NCBI RefSeq assembly: GCF_900116495.1
Contig: NZ_FPAY01000001.1
Location: forward strand, 248,001-312,000
Source: Arthrobacter sp. ov118
GTDB lineage: Bacteria > Actinomycetota > Actinomycetes > Actinomycetales > Micrococcaceae
Length of the DNA: 64,000 nucleotides
Direction: 5' to 3'
Shown: piece by piece, positions 7,731 through 17,055 of the stretch
How positions within the stretch are numbered: position 1 is the first letter of the stretch
Layout of the letters: each line of letters starts with the position of its first letter
The notes under the pieces: model-generated
Seen by the model: only the letters and a program-made list of their open reading frames with translations
The model's database searches: none
What the model was told of the DNA's origin: nothing
Position numbers and translations under genes: made by a program

Positions 7731-8774
7731 ATGTCCCACGATCTTTTCGGCACACCCGTCATCGCGGCACCCATGGCCGGAGGCACCTCCACCCCGGCCT
7801 TTGTCGAGGCCGTACACCGCGCCGGCGGCCTCGGCTTCCTGGCGGCCGGGTACAAGAGCGTGGCGGCCATGCAGGCGGAAATCCGCACCGTCCGGGAGTC
7901 CGGCGCCCGCTTCGGGATGAATGTGTTCATCCCGGATCCGGCCCAGCTGCGGCCGTCCGCGGCGCTGTTGGCCGAGCTCGAGGACTACCGGCTGCAGCTG
8001 CTGGCCGATGCCCGGCGGTACGGTGTGGAGCTCCCGCCGTTGCGGGTCGATGACGACGACGAGTGGCAGGGAAAGATCGATGCCCTGTTGGCGGAGCCCG
8101 TGGAGCTGGTCAGTTTCGTCTTCGGGCTACCCGGCGCGGACGTCGCCCGCGCTCTGCAGCGGGCGGGCTCGGCGGTGCTTGCCACGGTTACCAGCACTGC
8201 CGAGGCCGTACAGGCAGCAGAGCAGGGCGTGGACGCCCTGGTGGTGCAGCACACGAGCGCCGGAGCACACAGTGCGGCGTTCCTTCCGGCGTCCGGGGCA
8301 CAGCCAGTCGGGACGACGGCGGAGCTGCTCGCGGAGCTGCTCGCGGAGGTGCGGTCCGCCGTCGACCTGCCGCTGGTGGCCGCGGGCGGCATCATGGACG
8401 CGGCCGGGCTCGACGCGGTGCTGCGCGCCGGGGCTGCAGCAGCCCAGCTCGGCACCGCCTTCCTCCGCACGGACGAAAGCGGTGCCAGGCAGCTGCACAA
8501 GGATGCCCTGGCGGATCCGCATTTCACCCAGACCCGGCTGACACGCGCCTTCACCGGCCGGCGGGCCCGGGCCCTGGAGAACGAATTCGTCCGCGACCAC
8601 CCCGAGGCGCCGGAGGCCTACCCGGCGATCCACCACCTGACGGCTCCCCTCCGCGCCGCGGCCGCCGCAGCCGGCGACCCGGAGCGCCTGAACCTGTGGG
8701 CAGGCTCGGGTTGGCGGCTGGCGCAGGCCGGACCCGTCGCAGGCGTCGTGCACGGGCTGCTCGCCGGCCGTTGA
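7731..8774 (+). CDS. Nitronate monooxygenase-like flavoprotein (2-nitropropane dioxygenase family)
   Basis: FMN-dependent TIM-barrel enzyme of 347 residues. Family features: I-A-A-P-M-A-G-G near the N-terminus, V-V-A-A-G-G-I-M-D in the phosphate-binding strand and a following A-A-A-A-Q-L-G-T-A-F segment that grips FMN phosphate. The reaction assigned to the family is oxidation of alkyl nitronates such as propionate-3-nitronate; many members act on other substrates, so the physiological role is open. The start has GAGGAG 8 nt upstream. No terminator is obvious; the 150 bp after it are simple Cys-free noncoding DNA containing two similar TTCCGGCGA stretches. Confidence 0.85.
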   Translation: MSHDLFGTPVIAAPMAGGTSTPAFVEAVHRAGGLGFLAAGYKSVAAMQAEIRTVRESGARFGMNVFIPDPAQLRPSAALLAELEDYRLQLLADARRYGVELPPLRVDDDDEWQGKIDALLAEPVELVSFVFGLPGADVARALQRAGSAVLATVTSTAEAVQAAEQGVDALVVQHTSAGAHSAAFLPASGAQPVGTTAELLAELLAEVRSAVDLPLVAAGGIMDAAGLDAVLRAGAAAAQLGTAFLRTDESGARQLHKDALADPHFTQTRLTRAFTGRRARALENEFVRDHPEAPEAYPAIHHLTAPLRAAAAAAGDPERLNLWAGSGWRLAQAGPVAGVVHGLLAGR

Positions 8775-8923
8775 CCGGCGCTGCCTGCCGCGGCGAGCAG
8801 CCCGCTGCAGGATCCCGAGTTCGCCGGAAACGTGCGAAACCGCCGTCTCCTTCCGGCGATCTCGCACGCTTCGGGCGACTTCGACGACCTTGGCGCACCC
8901 TTCCGGCGACTTCGCGGCCCGGC

Positions 8924-9922
8924 TCAGCCTCCCGAGCGTTCGCGTACGAAGCCCGCCAGCAGGGACGGCCCGTCACGCAGCACGAGTTCGCGGAACAGCC
9001 GGACTGGATCCGGTTCTGCATCGGCCGTGCTGCGGCGTTCCCGCCACGCGAGGCCGATCTCGCGGAAGGCCAAGGCCGAATCCAGCGGAATCTCCACCCA
9101 CCCCGGCCCGCCGTCATCGGATCCGGTGCCGTCCGAGGGCAGGTGGCGTCCCGGGGCGGAGCCGCCGGGCGGCAGGATGCTGACGCCGAGCCCGGCCGAG
9201 ACGAGGCCGCGGGCGGTGTGTGAGTCCTGGCTCTCGAAGGCAATCCGGGGCCGGAATCCTGCCTCCCGGAACAACGCGTCGGTCAGCGAGCGCATCCCGT
9301 ACCCGGGACCCATCGCCACGAACGGCTCGTGCCGGATGTCGGCCACCCGGGCCCGGAGCCGGCCAGCCAAGGGATGCCGGTGATGCACCACGAGCCGGAG
9401 CGGTTCCCGGTACAGTGCCGCCGAGCCGATGGCCCGGCCCGCAGTGGCGACGGGCGCCGTGAGCGCCAGGTCGGCGGAACCGGCGGCCAGTTCCGCCAGG
9501 CAGCCGTCCCGGGCGCCCTGGCTGAGGTCAAAGGCAGTCTGCAGATGCCGGCTCCGGAACGCACTGATGAGCAGCGGCAGCATCGCCTCACCGAACGTGT
9601 GCTGGAACGAGATCGCGATCCGGCCACGAACCACTTCCGACTCGTGCCGGACAATGTCCAGCCCGGTCTGGAATTCGCCCAGGGCGGCATCAATATGCGG
9701 CAGTAGCGCCTTCGCCGCGGGCGTCAGCCGTACCCCCCGGCCGTCCCGGACCACAAGGTCCGTCCCCACGATGGCGCTGGCCCGGGCAATCGCCCGGCTC
9801 ACCGTTGACTGCGGCAGGCCCAAGACCTCGGCTGTCTCGGTGATGTGCTCCGTGCGCCCGAGTTCGGCCAACAGCGGCAGAAGGGGCAGCAACTGCACCA
9901 GCTGTTTGTGTTCAACGTCCAT
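8924..9922 (-). CDS. LysR-family transcriptional regulator
   Basis: 332 residues with an N-terminal winged helix (MDVEHKQLVQLLPLL..., recognition region L-P-Q-S-T-V-S-R-A-I-A-R-A) and a C-terminal periplasmic-binding-like effector domain. The open frame extends further upstream, but the ATG at 9922 has GAGGGAGGG 4-5 nt before it and begins exactly at the canonical HTH. It is divergent from the MFS transporter gene at 10030; LysR regulators normally control the gene next to which they are divergently placed. E. coli ynfL/ynfM show the same LysR/MFS arrangement. Confidence 0.9.
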   Translation of the reverse strand: MDVEHKQLVQLLPLLPLLAELGRTEHITETAEVLGLPQSTVSRAIARASAIVGTDLVVRDGRGVRLTPAAKALLPHIDAALGEFQTGLDIVRHESEVVRGRIAISFQHTFGEAMLPLLISAFRSRHLQTAFDLSQGARDGCLAELAAGSADLALTAPVATAGRAIGSAALYREPLRLVVHHRHPLAGRLRARVADIRHEPFVAMGPGYGMRSLTDALFREAGFRPRIAFESQDSHTARGLVSAGLGVSILPPGGSAPGRHLPSDGTGSDDGGPGWVEIPLDSALAFREIGLAWRERRSTADAEPDPVRLFRELVLRDGPSLLAGFVRERSGG

Positions 9923-10029
9923 CTGGCCCTCCCTCGGGCACTGCGGCAGCGGGATCGATCCATATTTGCTATCTATTCTATGGAAAACATGCATTGGAAG
10001 CATTCCTCCGCCGGTTCTACCCTGAAAAC

Positions 10030-11349
10030 ATGCCACGATTGCCCTCGGCCCCCGCCGCCAGCCCCAGCCAGGCGGCGAACCCGGCCCAGCCCGCCGCCTG
10101 GGCCGGCCATCCCAAGGGGTCCAAGGCGTACCGCAGGATTCTCGCCGGGCTCGCCTTCGCAGGCGTCGCAACCTTCGCCCAGCTCTACTCCACGCAGGCA
10201 GTACTTCCTCTCCTCGCGGCGGACCTCCAGGTTTCGGCCGCCGAGGCCGCGCTGACGATCTCGCTGGCGACCGTGGGACTGGCCGTGACGGTCCTCCCGT
10301 GGTCCTTCCTGGCCGACCGGATCGGCCGGGTCCGGGCGATGATGTGGGGCATTTCCGCGGCCACCATCCTTGGCCTGGCGGTCCCCCTGGCCTCCAGCTT
10401 CGCCATGCTGCTGTGCCTGCGCATGCTTGAAGGAATGGCCCTGGGCGGCATCCCGGCCATCGCGATCGCGTACCTCAACGAAGAGGTCAACAAGGCCCAC
10501 GCCGCCCTCGCCGCCGGAAGCTACGTCGCCGGCACCACTTTGGGCGGCCTAGCAGGCAGGCTGGTCGCCGGACCCGCCGGCGAACTGTGGGGATGGCGGG
10601 CCGCTGCCCTGGCTGTCTCCGTCCTGGCCACCGCCGCGGCGGTCCTGTTCCTCGTACTCATACCGCGGGCACAGGGGTTCTCGGCTGAGGCGGCCGGCGG
10701 CTTCCGCGGCGCACTGCGGACACTCGCCGGCCATACCCGCAATCCCCGGCTGCTGGCCCTGTACGTCCAGGCATTCCTGCTTATGGGCGGCTTCGTGGCC
10801 GTGTACAACTACCTCGGATTCCGGCTCTCCGGGCGGCCTTTCAGCCTGCCGGCCACGGCGATCAGCCTGATCTTTCTGGCCTACCTCTCCGGAACAGTCT
10901 CGGCCCGCTGGGCCGCGGGGCTGACTATGCGGTTCGGTCGGCGCAATGTCCTGATCGCCGGCACGGCACTGATGGCGGTCGGCCTGGCCCTGACACTCAC
11001 CCAGCTGCTGGTCCCGATCCTGCTCGGACTGCTGGTGTTCACCGGCGGCTTCTTCGCGGCCCACAGCATCGGTTCCGGCTGGACCGGCGTCATCGCCTCG
11101 ACCGGCCGGGCGCAGGCCGCCTCGCTGTACAACCTCGCCTATTACCTCGGCTCCAGCGTGCTCGGCTGGGCCGGCGGCTTGGTCTTCCAGGGGCTCGGCT
11201 GGACCGCCCGGGCCCTGTCGGTCATCGGGCTGGCCGGCGCGACGGCGGTGATCACCGCCGTCGCGCATCCGAGGTCGACGCCTGGCACGGGAACCACGGC
11301 AGCCGGAACCACCCCGGCCGACGGCGGCAGGTCCGCCGTCTCCGGCTAG
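10030..11349 (+). CDS. MFS transporter (YnfM-like)
   Basis: Twelve-helix major facilitator of about 439 residues. The A-motif between helices 2 and 3 is L-A-D-R-I-G-R-V-R, and helix 1 carries the F-A-Q-L-Y-S-T-Q-A-V-L-P segment typical of YnfM-type drug/arabinose-efflux relatives. The N-terminal ~35 and C-terminal ~25 residues are Pro/Ala/Thr/Gly-rich tails. The start is ATG at 10030; an in-frame TTG at 9994 would lengthen it by 12 residues. The 107-bp gap to the divergent LysR gene should hold both promoters and the operator. The substrate is unknown. Confidence 0.87.
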   Translation: MPRLPSAPAASPSQAANPAQPAAWAGHPKGSKAYRRILAGLAFAGVATFAQLYSTQAVLPLLAADLQVSAAEAALTISLATVGLAVTVLPWSFLADRIGRVRAMMWGISAATILGLAVPLASSFAMLLCLRMLEGMALGGIPAIAIAYLNEEVNKAHAALAAGSYVAGTTLGGLAGRLVAGPAGELWGWRAAALAVSVLATAAAVLFLVLIPRAQGFSAEAAGGFRGALRTLAGHTRNPRLLALYVQAFLLMGGFVAVYNYLGFRLSGRPFSLPATAISLIFLAYLSGTVSARWAAGLTMRFGRRNVLIAGTALMAVGLALTLTQLLVPILLGLLVFTGGFFAAHSIGSGWTGVIASTGRAQAASLYNLAYYLGSSVLGWAGGLVFQGLGWTARALSVIGLAGATAVITAVAHPRSTPGTGTTAAGTTPADGGRSAVSG

Positions 11350-11403
11350 ACGTCGCCGCGCCGCAGGAACCAGAGTCCGCCAGAACCAGCGCCCCGCCGC
11401 GGG

Positions 11404-12567
11404 CTACCGGGTGGCCTCCAGCGCCTGTAGGAGATCCTCGATGATGTCGGCCGGTTCCTCCAGGCCGACCGAGACCCGCAGCAGGCTCGCATGCGGCTTG
11501 GCCCCGGCTTCGACCGGCCGGTGCGTTAGACCGGCCGGGTGCTGGATGAGAGTGTCAATGCCTCCGAGGGAGACGGCGTGGGTGATCATGCCGACGGCGG
11601 CCGGGACCCGTTCCGCGTGGCCTGCGCTCGCAAGCTCGAAGGCCAGGAGCGACCCCGGCCCGGACATCTGCGTGCCGATGACGCCCCCGGGGTCGCACTC
11701 GGCCAGTCCCGGGTAGTAGACCCGCTGCACAAGTCCGTGCCCGGCCAAGGCCACCGCGACCTTCTCGGCGCTGGCCTGCTGGGCGCGGACCCGGACCGGA
11801 AGCGTCGCCAGCCCGCGGTGGAGAAGGTAGGCCGGCCACGGGGTGAGAATGCCACCGGTCACGGCCCGGATCTGGCGCAGCCGCCGCGCCCATTCTGGGC
11901 CCGTAGCCACCACGCCGCCCATGGCGTCGCCGTGGCCGCCCAGGAACTTCGTGGCGCTGTGCAGCACCATCGCGGCACCGTGCTTGAAGGGCTGCTGCAG
12001 CACCGGGCTGGCGAACGTGTTGTCCACCAGGAGCGGCACGCCGTCTGCAGCGGCGGTGATCTCGGTGATGTCGACGAGTTCCAGGGTCGGGTTGGCCGGC
12101 GTCTCCAGGATCAGCAGGCCCGTGTCCGGCCGGAGGGCCGCCCGCACACCCTCCGGCGTCGTAAAGGTGACGTCGTTGCCGAGGACTCCCGAGGCGAGCA
12201 GATAGTCGCTGCCGCCGTAGAGGGGCCGCACTGCCACGACGTGCTTCTTGCCCGCCGCCACCACCGCGAGGAGCACCGCGCTGAGGGCTGCCATGCCGGT
12301 GGCAAAGGCCACTGACTCGGGGGTCCCTTCCAGGACGGCGAGGCCCGACTCAAAGCGCGCGACCGTGGGGTTCCACAGCCGCTGGTAGACAGTGCTTTGC
12401 CCCTCCATATGCGAGCCGCCGGTGGCCATGTGCTCATAGGCCAGGCCGCCGTCGTGCACCGAGGGAAGCGGTGCCGTGGTGGAAAGATCGATCGGCACCG
12501 CGTGGACGCCGAGTTGCGTCAGCCCGTCCCTGCCGGCGTGGACCGCCATTGAATCTTGAGAGAGCAC
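11404..12567 (-). CDS. Trans-sulfuration family PLP enzyme (cystathionine gamma-synthase/lyase or methionine gamma-lyase-like)
   Basis: Cys/Met-metabolism PLP enzyme, 387 residues. The family core is clear: S-A-T-K-F-L-G-G-H-G-D with the PLP lysine near residue 210, V-D-N-T-F-A-S-P for the PLP-ring aspartate, and E-T-P-A-N-P-T-L. The active-site loop reads P-L-Y-G-G-S-D rather than Y-G-C-T, so the cysteine diagnostic of methionine gamma-lyase is absent. Overall it is best left as a cystathionine/homocysteine-type enzyme. It is divergent from an Lrp regulator at 12701, an arrangement reminiscent of mdeA-mdeR in Pseudomonas. The 133-bp intergenic region is locally A/T-rich and likely holds the Lrp site. 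Confidence 0.85.
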   Translation of the reverse strand: MLSQDSMAVHAGRDGLTQLGVHAVPIDLSTTAPLPSVHDGGLAYEHMATGGSHMEGQSTVYQRLWNPTVARFESGLAVLEGTPESVAFATGMAALSAVLLAVVAAGKKHVVAVRPLYGGSDYLLASGVLGNDVTFTTPEGVRAALRPDTGLLILETPANPTLELVDITEITAAADGVPLLVDNTFASPVLQQPFKHGAAMVLHSATKFLGGHGDAMGGVVATGPEWARRLRQIRAVTGGILTPWPAYLLHRGLATLPVRVRAQQASAEKVAVALAGHGLVQRVYYPGLAECDPGGVIGTQMSGPGSLLAFELASAGHAERVPAAVGMITHAVSLGGIDTLIQHPAGLTHRPVEAGAKPHASLLRVSVGLEEPADIIEDLLQALEATR

Positions 12568-12700
12568 CTTTACTCCTTACGAATATTCACCGTTGAATCC
12601 CGTAAGCATTGGACAATAATTCGAGTATTTGTAGGGGTTGCGAATGGAAGCGTTGGATTCAGCCGTTTATGATGAACAGACAATACTTTGAGGAGGATCC

Positions 12701-13198
12701 GTGAACAGCAGCGCGAAGAATGTTCGGCCAGGAGCCAGTGAGCCGCTGGACGCGATCGACGAGCGCCTGCTCGCTGCCCTGGTCGCGGATGCCCGCATCT
12801 CGAACAAGCAGCTGGCAGAACTGGTGGGGATCGCGCCGTCGACGGCGTTGATGCGCACCCGGGCACTGTCCGAGCGCGGCATCATCGAGGGCTTCGAGGC
12901 CAATCTGAGCCTGTCCGCGATCGGACGATCGGTCCAGGCGCTCATTGCCGTCCGGCTCCGCGCCCACGACCGCGAGCAGATTGACCGCTTCACCGCCCGG
13001 GTCCCGAAGCTGCCGGCGGTGCTCTCGACCTTCCACACGTCCGGATCGGTGGACTACCTGCTGCATATCGCAGTCGCCACCACCGAGGACCTAAGGGACT
13101 GGGTACTGGACAACCTGGCCACCGACCCCGTGGTGGGCCACACGGAAACGACGCTGGTCTTCGACCACATCCAGGGCAACCACGGCCCGCTGCCCTAG
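12701..13198 (+). CDS. Lrp/AsnC-family transcriptional regulator
   Basis: 165 residues: an N-terminal AsnC-type helix-turn-helix (I-D-E-R-L-L-A-A-L onward, with P-S-T-A-L-M-R-T-R in the recognition helix) and a C-terminal RAM (ligand-sensing, oligomerising) domain. The GTG start has GAGGAGG about 5 nt upstream. It is divergent from the trans-sulfuration enzyme gene, its probable target; amino-acid binding is inferred from the family. It is convergent with the MFS gene ending at 13213. Confidence 0.9.
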   Translation: MNSSAKNVRPGASEPLDAIDERLLAALVADARISNKQLAELVGIAPSTALMRTRALSERGIIEGFEANLSLSAIGRSVQALIAVRLRAHDREQIDRFTARVPKLPAVLSTFHTSGSVDYLLHIAVATTEDLRDWVLDNLATDPVVGHTETTLVFDHIQGNHGPLP

Positions 13199-13212
13199 GG
13201 CGTGCTGGCCTG

Positions 13213-14454
13213 CTAAACGCTCCGGCGCAGTGCGCCCCGCAGCGTGATGGCCGCCAAGGTAAGCGCGGCGGCAGCGCACACCATGACGAAGCCGGCGACG
13301 GCGGCCTGCAGCCCGACCAGCCCGGCCGCCAGCCCCAGCCCGATCACGGGTATGGCACTGCCGAGGTACGTAATGACGTAGACGGTGCTGATGACCTGGG
13401 CGTGCCGGGCAGCCTCCACCTTGCCGGCGACGTCGTTGAAGACCGTCCGGAAGGCCATCCCCTGCCCCACCCCGGCAGCAACGCTGGCGAAAATCAACAG
13501 CCACGGGCTGCTCCAGGCGGCAGCAGCGGCGATCAGCAGGACCGAGACGCCCAGCACGGCCAGGCCTGCGGGCACGGCAAAGCGTCCCCGGACGGCCAGC
13601 AGTTGGCTCAGGGCCGAGGAGCCCAGCGTCAGCCCGGCCAGCAGCCCGATCAAGGGCCGCGAGTCCGCGTGGACAATCTGGGCAAAATAGCCCGGTGCGA
13701 GGGAGAGGCAAAAGCCAAAGACGGTGAAGCTCAGGAAGCCCACGGAAGAAGCCAGCCAGAAGGCGCCACGGGCGTCGCTGGAGACCGAAGGCCGCCGCGG
13801 CGCCAGGACGCGCAGCGGCTGCGGGCCGGCATGCAGGCTGATGGCGGGCCGCGCCTTGAGCAGGTAGAGCGGCACCAGCACAGCCGCGAGGACCAGAGAG
13901 TGCACGTAGTACGGCGTCGACGTCGGGCCGGGCAGGAGCGAAAGGACGCCGCCGATCACAGGGCCGGCGGCAACTCCCCCGGCGGAGGCGAGCAGGGTGA
14001 ACCGGGAGGCCCATTCCGGCCGGCTGGGCAGGAGTTCGCGCAGGGCGGCAGAACTCGCGCCGGTGGCGAGCGCCACGGCGACGCCCTGCAGAGCCCTGCC
14101 GGCGGCAAGCGCCACGAGGCTGTCCGCCGTGGCGAAGACAAAGCCGCCGGCCAGGCCCACGAGGACGGCCAGCACCAGGGCCGCCCGGCGTCCGATATGG
14201 TCCGACCAGTGGCCCGCCAGGACAAGGGTGGCCACGAGCGCCAGAACGTACGCCGAGAACGCCACCGTCACGTCGAGAGGCGTTATTCCCAGCTTTGCCT
14301 GCAGCAGGGGATACAGCGGCGTCGCAAGGTTCGCACCGACGAGCAGCGTGAAGATCACGACTCCGGCCATCACGAGCCGCGCGGTGGTGGATGCATCCCA
14401 GCCCCAGCGGTCAGCTGTGGCCGGTCGCATGCGGAGTTCACTGAAGACTGTCAT
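13213..14454 (-). CDS. MFS transporter
   Basis: About 413 residues, twelve predicted helices. Motif A appears as A-G-H-W-S-D-H-I-G-R-R-A-A between helices 2 and 3. The start is set at the ATG at 14454 (MTVFSELRMRP), which has AAGGG 7 nt upstream; the 17 extra codons open upstream lack such a site. It is divergent from a second Lrp-type regulator at 14632. A role in amino-acid or drug export is likely from the pairing with Lrp, but no substrate can be named. Confidence 0.87.
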   Translation of the reverse strand: MTVFSELRMRPATADRWGWDASTTARLVMAGVVIFTLLVGANLATPLYPLLQAKLGITPLDVTVAFSAYVLALVATLVLAGHWSDHIGRRAALVLAVLVGLAGGFVFATADSLVALAAGRALQGVAVALATGASSAALRELLPSRPEWASRFTLLASAGGVAAGPVIGGVLSLLPGPTSTPYYVHSLVLAAVLVPLYLLKARPAISLHAGPQPLRVLAPRRPSVSSDARGAFWLASSVGFLSFTVFGFCLSLAPGYFAQIVHADSRPLIGLLAGLTLGSSALSQLLAVRGRFAVPAGLAVLGVSVLLIAAAAAWSSPWLLIFASVAAGVGQGMAFRTVFNDVAGKVEAARHAQVISTVYVITYLGSAIPVIGLGLAAGLVGLQAAVAGFVMVCAAAALTLAAITLRGALRRSV

Positions 14455-14631
14455 GTCCGTGCCCTTGCAAGGTGTCGGGCCGCAGGCCTTCCCTGTGGGG
14501 AACACCGCTGCGGACCGGTCGAAAATTGGTACCTACAGAATGCGGTATTTGTGGGCGGGACGGCTAAGTTCTCTGCCAAAATTGAGCAAAACAGTCATTC
14601 TCAGGCTGTTGGAGTGAACCGGAGTGATGAT

Positions 14632-15171
14632 TTGAACAACGTGGACCCCACCGACCTGAAAATCCTGCTGGAGCTGATCCGGGATCCGCGGATCCAGATC
14701 GGCGAGCTCAGTGACGCGCTGGGCATCGCCCGGAACACGGCACAGACGCGCGTGCGGCGCATGCTGCGCTCGGGCATACTGCACGACGGCGGCCGTGAGA
14801 TCGATCTGGAAGCGGTGGGCTACGACGTCGTCGCCTTCGTGACGATCGAGGTCAGCCACCGCGAGCTCGACGGCGTGGTGGGCGCCCTGCGGCTGATCGC
14901 CCAGGTCCTGGAGGTCCATGAGATCTCGGGCCGCGGGGATGTCTGGTGCCGCCTTGTGGCGACCGACACCCACAACCTCCAGGCGGCCCTCCGGTCGATC
15001 CTCCGGATCAAGGGCGTCATCCGCACCGAAACCGTCCTGGCCCTGCACACGCACATCCCGTACCGGGCCGAGCCGCTCATCAGCAGGCTCGCCCAGGGCA
15101 GCGCACTGTCCCCCGGCCGGCCCGCGTCGCGCCGTGCCGGTTCCGCCGATCGCCAGGGCGACACTGGATAA
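14632..15171 (+). CDS. Lrp/AsnC-family transcriptional regulator
   Basis: About 179 residues with AsnC-type HTH (D-L-K-I-L-L-E-L-I-R onward, recognition segment A-R-N-T-A-Q-T-R-V) and a RAM domain. The frame is open for over 1 kb upstream, antisense to the MFS gene, but homology begins here. TTG at 14632 has GGAG 7 nt upstream and is preferred over GTG at 14614. A Pro/Ala/Arg tail follows the RAM domain. It is divergent from the MFS gene at 14454, which it probably controls, and only 7 nt before corA. Confidence 0.87.
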   Translation: MNNVDPTDLKILLELIRDPRIQIGELSDALGIARNTAQTRVRRMLRSGILHDGGREIDLEAVGYDVVAFVTIEVSHRELDGVVGALRLIAQVLEVHEISGRGDVWCRLVATDTHNLQAALRSILRIKGVIRTETVLALHTHIPYRAEPLISRLAQGSALSPGRPASRRAGSADRQGDTG

Positions 15172-15178
15172 TGACCCG

Positions 15179-16174
15179 GTGACTATCATCGACAACGCCG
15201 TATACGTTGAAGGCGTCCGGAGCGCCGAGCCCGAAAGCCTGGAGCAGACATTTGAGTCCCTGACCGAGCAAGGCGGCATGGCCTGGATCGGCCTCTACCG
15301 CCCCACGGAGGAGGAAATGGCGGCGGTGGCCGCGGAGTTCGGCCTGCACGGCCTCGCCGTGGAGGACGCGATCTCCGCCCATCAGCGCCCCAAGCTCGAA
15401 CGCTACGACGACAACCTCTTCACCGTGCTCCGGCCCGCCCGGTACCTGGACGAATCAGAGTCGGTGGAGTTCGGTGAGCTGCACATCTTCACCGGCCGGA
15501 ATTTCGTGGTGACTGTCCGGCACGCCGAGTCGGCCGTCGTCGGCCAGGTCCGACGCCGGCTGGAGCGCCGCCCGGACCTGCTGCGTCACGGCCCGGAGGC
15601 GGTCCTCTACGCCCTCATGGACCAGGTGGTGGATGACTACCTCCCCGTAGTCGGCGGGCTGGAGAACGATATCGATGAGATTGAGGACCAGCTCTTCAGC
15701 GGCGACCCGAAGGTCTCGCGACGGATTTACGAGCTCGCCCGGGAGGTCATCCAGTTCCAGCGGGCCATCCATCCACTGCCGGAGATGATCGAGCAGCTCC
15801 GCCGGGGGTTCGAGAAGTACCGGGTGGATAAGGAACTGCAGCATTACCTGCGCGACGTCGAGGACCACGTGGAGCGTCTGATCTCCCGCGCCGACTCCTT
15901 CCGCGACATCCTCCAGAATGCCCTCACCCTCGACGGAACGCTGACAGCCAACCGGCAGAACGAGGCGAGCGCGGAGCAGAATGAGCAGGTCAAGAAGATC
16001 TCGTCGTGGGCCGCGATCTTCTTCGCACCGACCTTCGTCGCCGGCCTGTACGGCATGAACTTCGACCAGATGCCGGAACTGCACTGGGCGCTGGGCTATC
16101 CGATGGCCATTGGGCTCATGGCCGGCTCCGCGGCGCTCATGTACGCGATTTTCAAGCGCAAGGGCTGGCTCTAG
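15179..16174 (+). CDS. corA: CorA-family magnesium/divalent cation transporter
   Basis: 331 residues: a cytoplasmic alpha/beta domain, a long stalk helix and two C-terminal membrane helices. The selectivity motif Y-G-M-N-F lies at about residue 290, directly after the first helix, as in all CorA pentamers. The C-terminus ends in basic residues (F-K-R-K-G-W-L). The GTG start follows the Lrp stop by 7 nt and has no strong ribosome site, so translation may be coupled. Cotranscription with the regulator is likely from spacing, though a functional link is not evident. Confidence 0.92.
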   Translation: MTIIDNAVYVEGVRSAEPESLEQTFESLTEQGGMAWIGLYRPTEEEMAAVAAEFGLHGLAVEDAISAHQRPKLERYDDNLFTVLRPARYLDESESVEFGELHIFTGRNFVVTVRHAESAVVGQVRRRLERRPDLLRHGPEAVLYALMDQVVDDYLPVVGGLENDIDEIEDQLFSGDPKVSRRIYELAREVIQFQRAIHPLPEMIEQLRRGFEKYRVDKELQHYLRDVEDHVERLISRADSFRDILQNALTLDGTLTANRQNEASAEQNEQVKKISSWAAIFFAPTFVAGLYGMNFDQMPELHWALGYPMAIGLMAGSAALMYAIFKRKGWL

Positions 16175-16189
16175 CCTGTTCCCGGGTTG

Positions 16190-16513
16190 TCAGCGGGGGG
16201 TGCGGCGGTTCCGTGCCTGCGCAAGCAGCCACATGAACGCAAGGATGAATACCGACTCCACCACCGCCAGGAATCCGAGCATCAGCCATTGCCCCTCGGC
16301 GGCGAACACGACGGCGCCGGTGAGAACCAAGACTGTGCCGAGGACCAGGGCGTAGACGGCAAAGCCGGCGGCCACCCTTGCACTGCGCACGCCCGTGCGG
16401 AAGCCGAAGCCCTGCGGCTCCCCTCCGGGGTATCCGGCCACGCGGTCCGGTGCGGCGGGCTTGAGCCTGTCGAATTCGTCCCACGGGTCCCGGTCCTGGT
16501 CCTGTGCGGTCAT
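16190..16513 (-). CDS. Small two-helix membrane protein
   Basis: 107 residues. The N-terminal ~40 residues are charged and soluble (D-P-W-D-E-F-D-R-L), followed by two hydrophobic helices (about residues 48-70 and 77-97) and a short basic tail, placing the N-terminus in the cytoplasm. No known domain recognised. It is convergent with corA, 15 nt away, and lies next to yqeY on the same strand. Confidence 0.65.
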   Translation of the reverse strand: MTAQDQDRDPWDEFDRLKPAAPDRVAGYPGGEPQGFGFRTGVRSARVAAGFAVYALVLGTVLVLTGAVVFAAEGQWLMLGFLAVVESVFILAFMWLLAQARNRRTPR

Positions 16514-16557
16514 GCTCCCATTATCCCGCGTTTCCGGCCCGGATGCCCGGATTCACG

Positions 16558-17028
16558 TCAGCCCAGGCCGAGCCGCTGCCTCACGAGTTCGCTAACCGCC
16601 TTGCCGTCGAAGCGTCCAGCGACCCTGGCGGTGACGGGCTTCATCACGGACCCCAACTGGCGGGGGCCGAGCTCGACGCCGTCGGCCTTCAGACCGGCGA
16701 TAACCTCATCGACAATGGCCTCGACCTCGGCCGAGGTGAGGGCCTTGGGCAGGTACTCCTCAATGACCTCGGCCTCGGCAATTTCCGCGGCTGAGCGCTG
16801 GTCCTGCCCCGCCTCGGCGTAGATGCGGGCAGTGTCGCGGCGTTTCGCGGCCTCCTTTTGCAGGAGGGCCGTCACCTGGGTGTCGTCCAGGACGACCGGC
16901 GTCTTGCCTGATTTTTCGCGGGTTTCAATCTCCCCCAGGACATTGCGCACCGTGGTCAGGGCAACTTTGTTGCCGTCCTTCATATGGCTCACGACGTCGG
17001 CGTGGAGCCGCTCCTTCAGGGTGGTCAT
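16558..17028 (-). CDS. GatB/YqeY domain protein
   Basis: 156 residues forming the YqeY fold, which resembles the C-terminal tRNA-binding domain of the amidotransferase subunit GatB. It begins MTTLKERLHADVVSHMK and includes the conserved K-R-R-D-(S/T)-A and E-Y-L-P-K-A-L segments. The biochemical role of free-standing YqeY proteins is not settled; a link to tRNA or mischarged aminoacyl-tRNA handling is assumed from GatB. Confidence 0.9.
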   Translation of the reverse strand: MTTLKERLHADVVSHMKDGNKVALTTVRNVLGEIETREKSGKTPVVLDDTQVTALLQKEAAKRRDTARIYAEAGQDQRSAAEIAEAEVIEEYLPKALTSAEVEAIVDEVIAGLKADGVELGPRQLGSVMKPVTARVAGRFDGKAVSELVRQRLGLG

Positions 17029-17055
17029 GATTCTCCTCTGTGGCAGGCGCCCGGG

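Noticed and set aside
8775..8923. Near-repeats of TTCCGGCGA in the gap after the nitronate monooxygenase gene
   Set aside because: Only two or three imperfect copies in 150 bp; not distinguishable from base-composition noise.
9923..10171. Extension of the LysR frame by 83 residues
   Set aside because: It would run into the divergent MFS gene; the ATG at 9922 has a strong ribosome site and begins the HTH.
13402..14631. Long N-terminal extension of the Lrp frame, antisense to the MFS gene
   Set aside because: Low-complexity composition without homology; the HTH begins just after the TTG/GTG starts near 14.6 kb.
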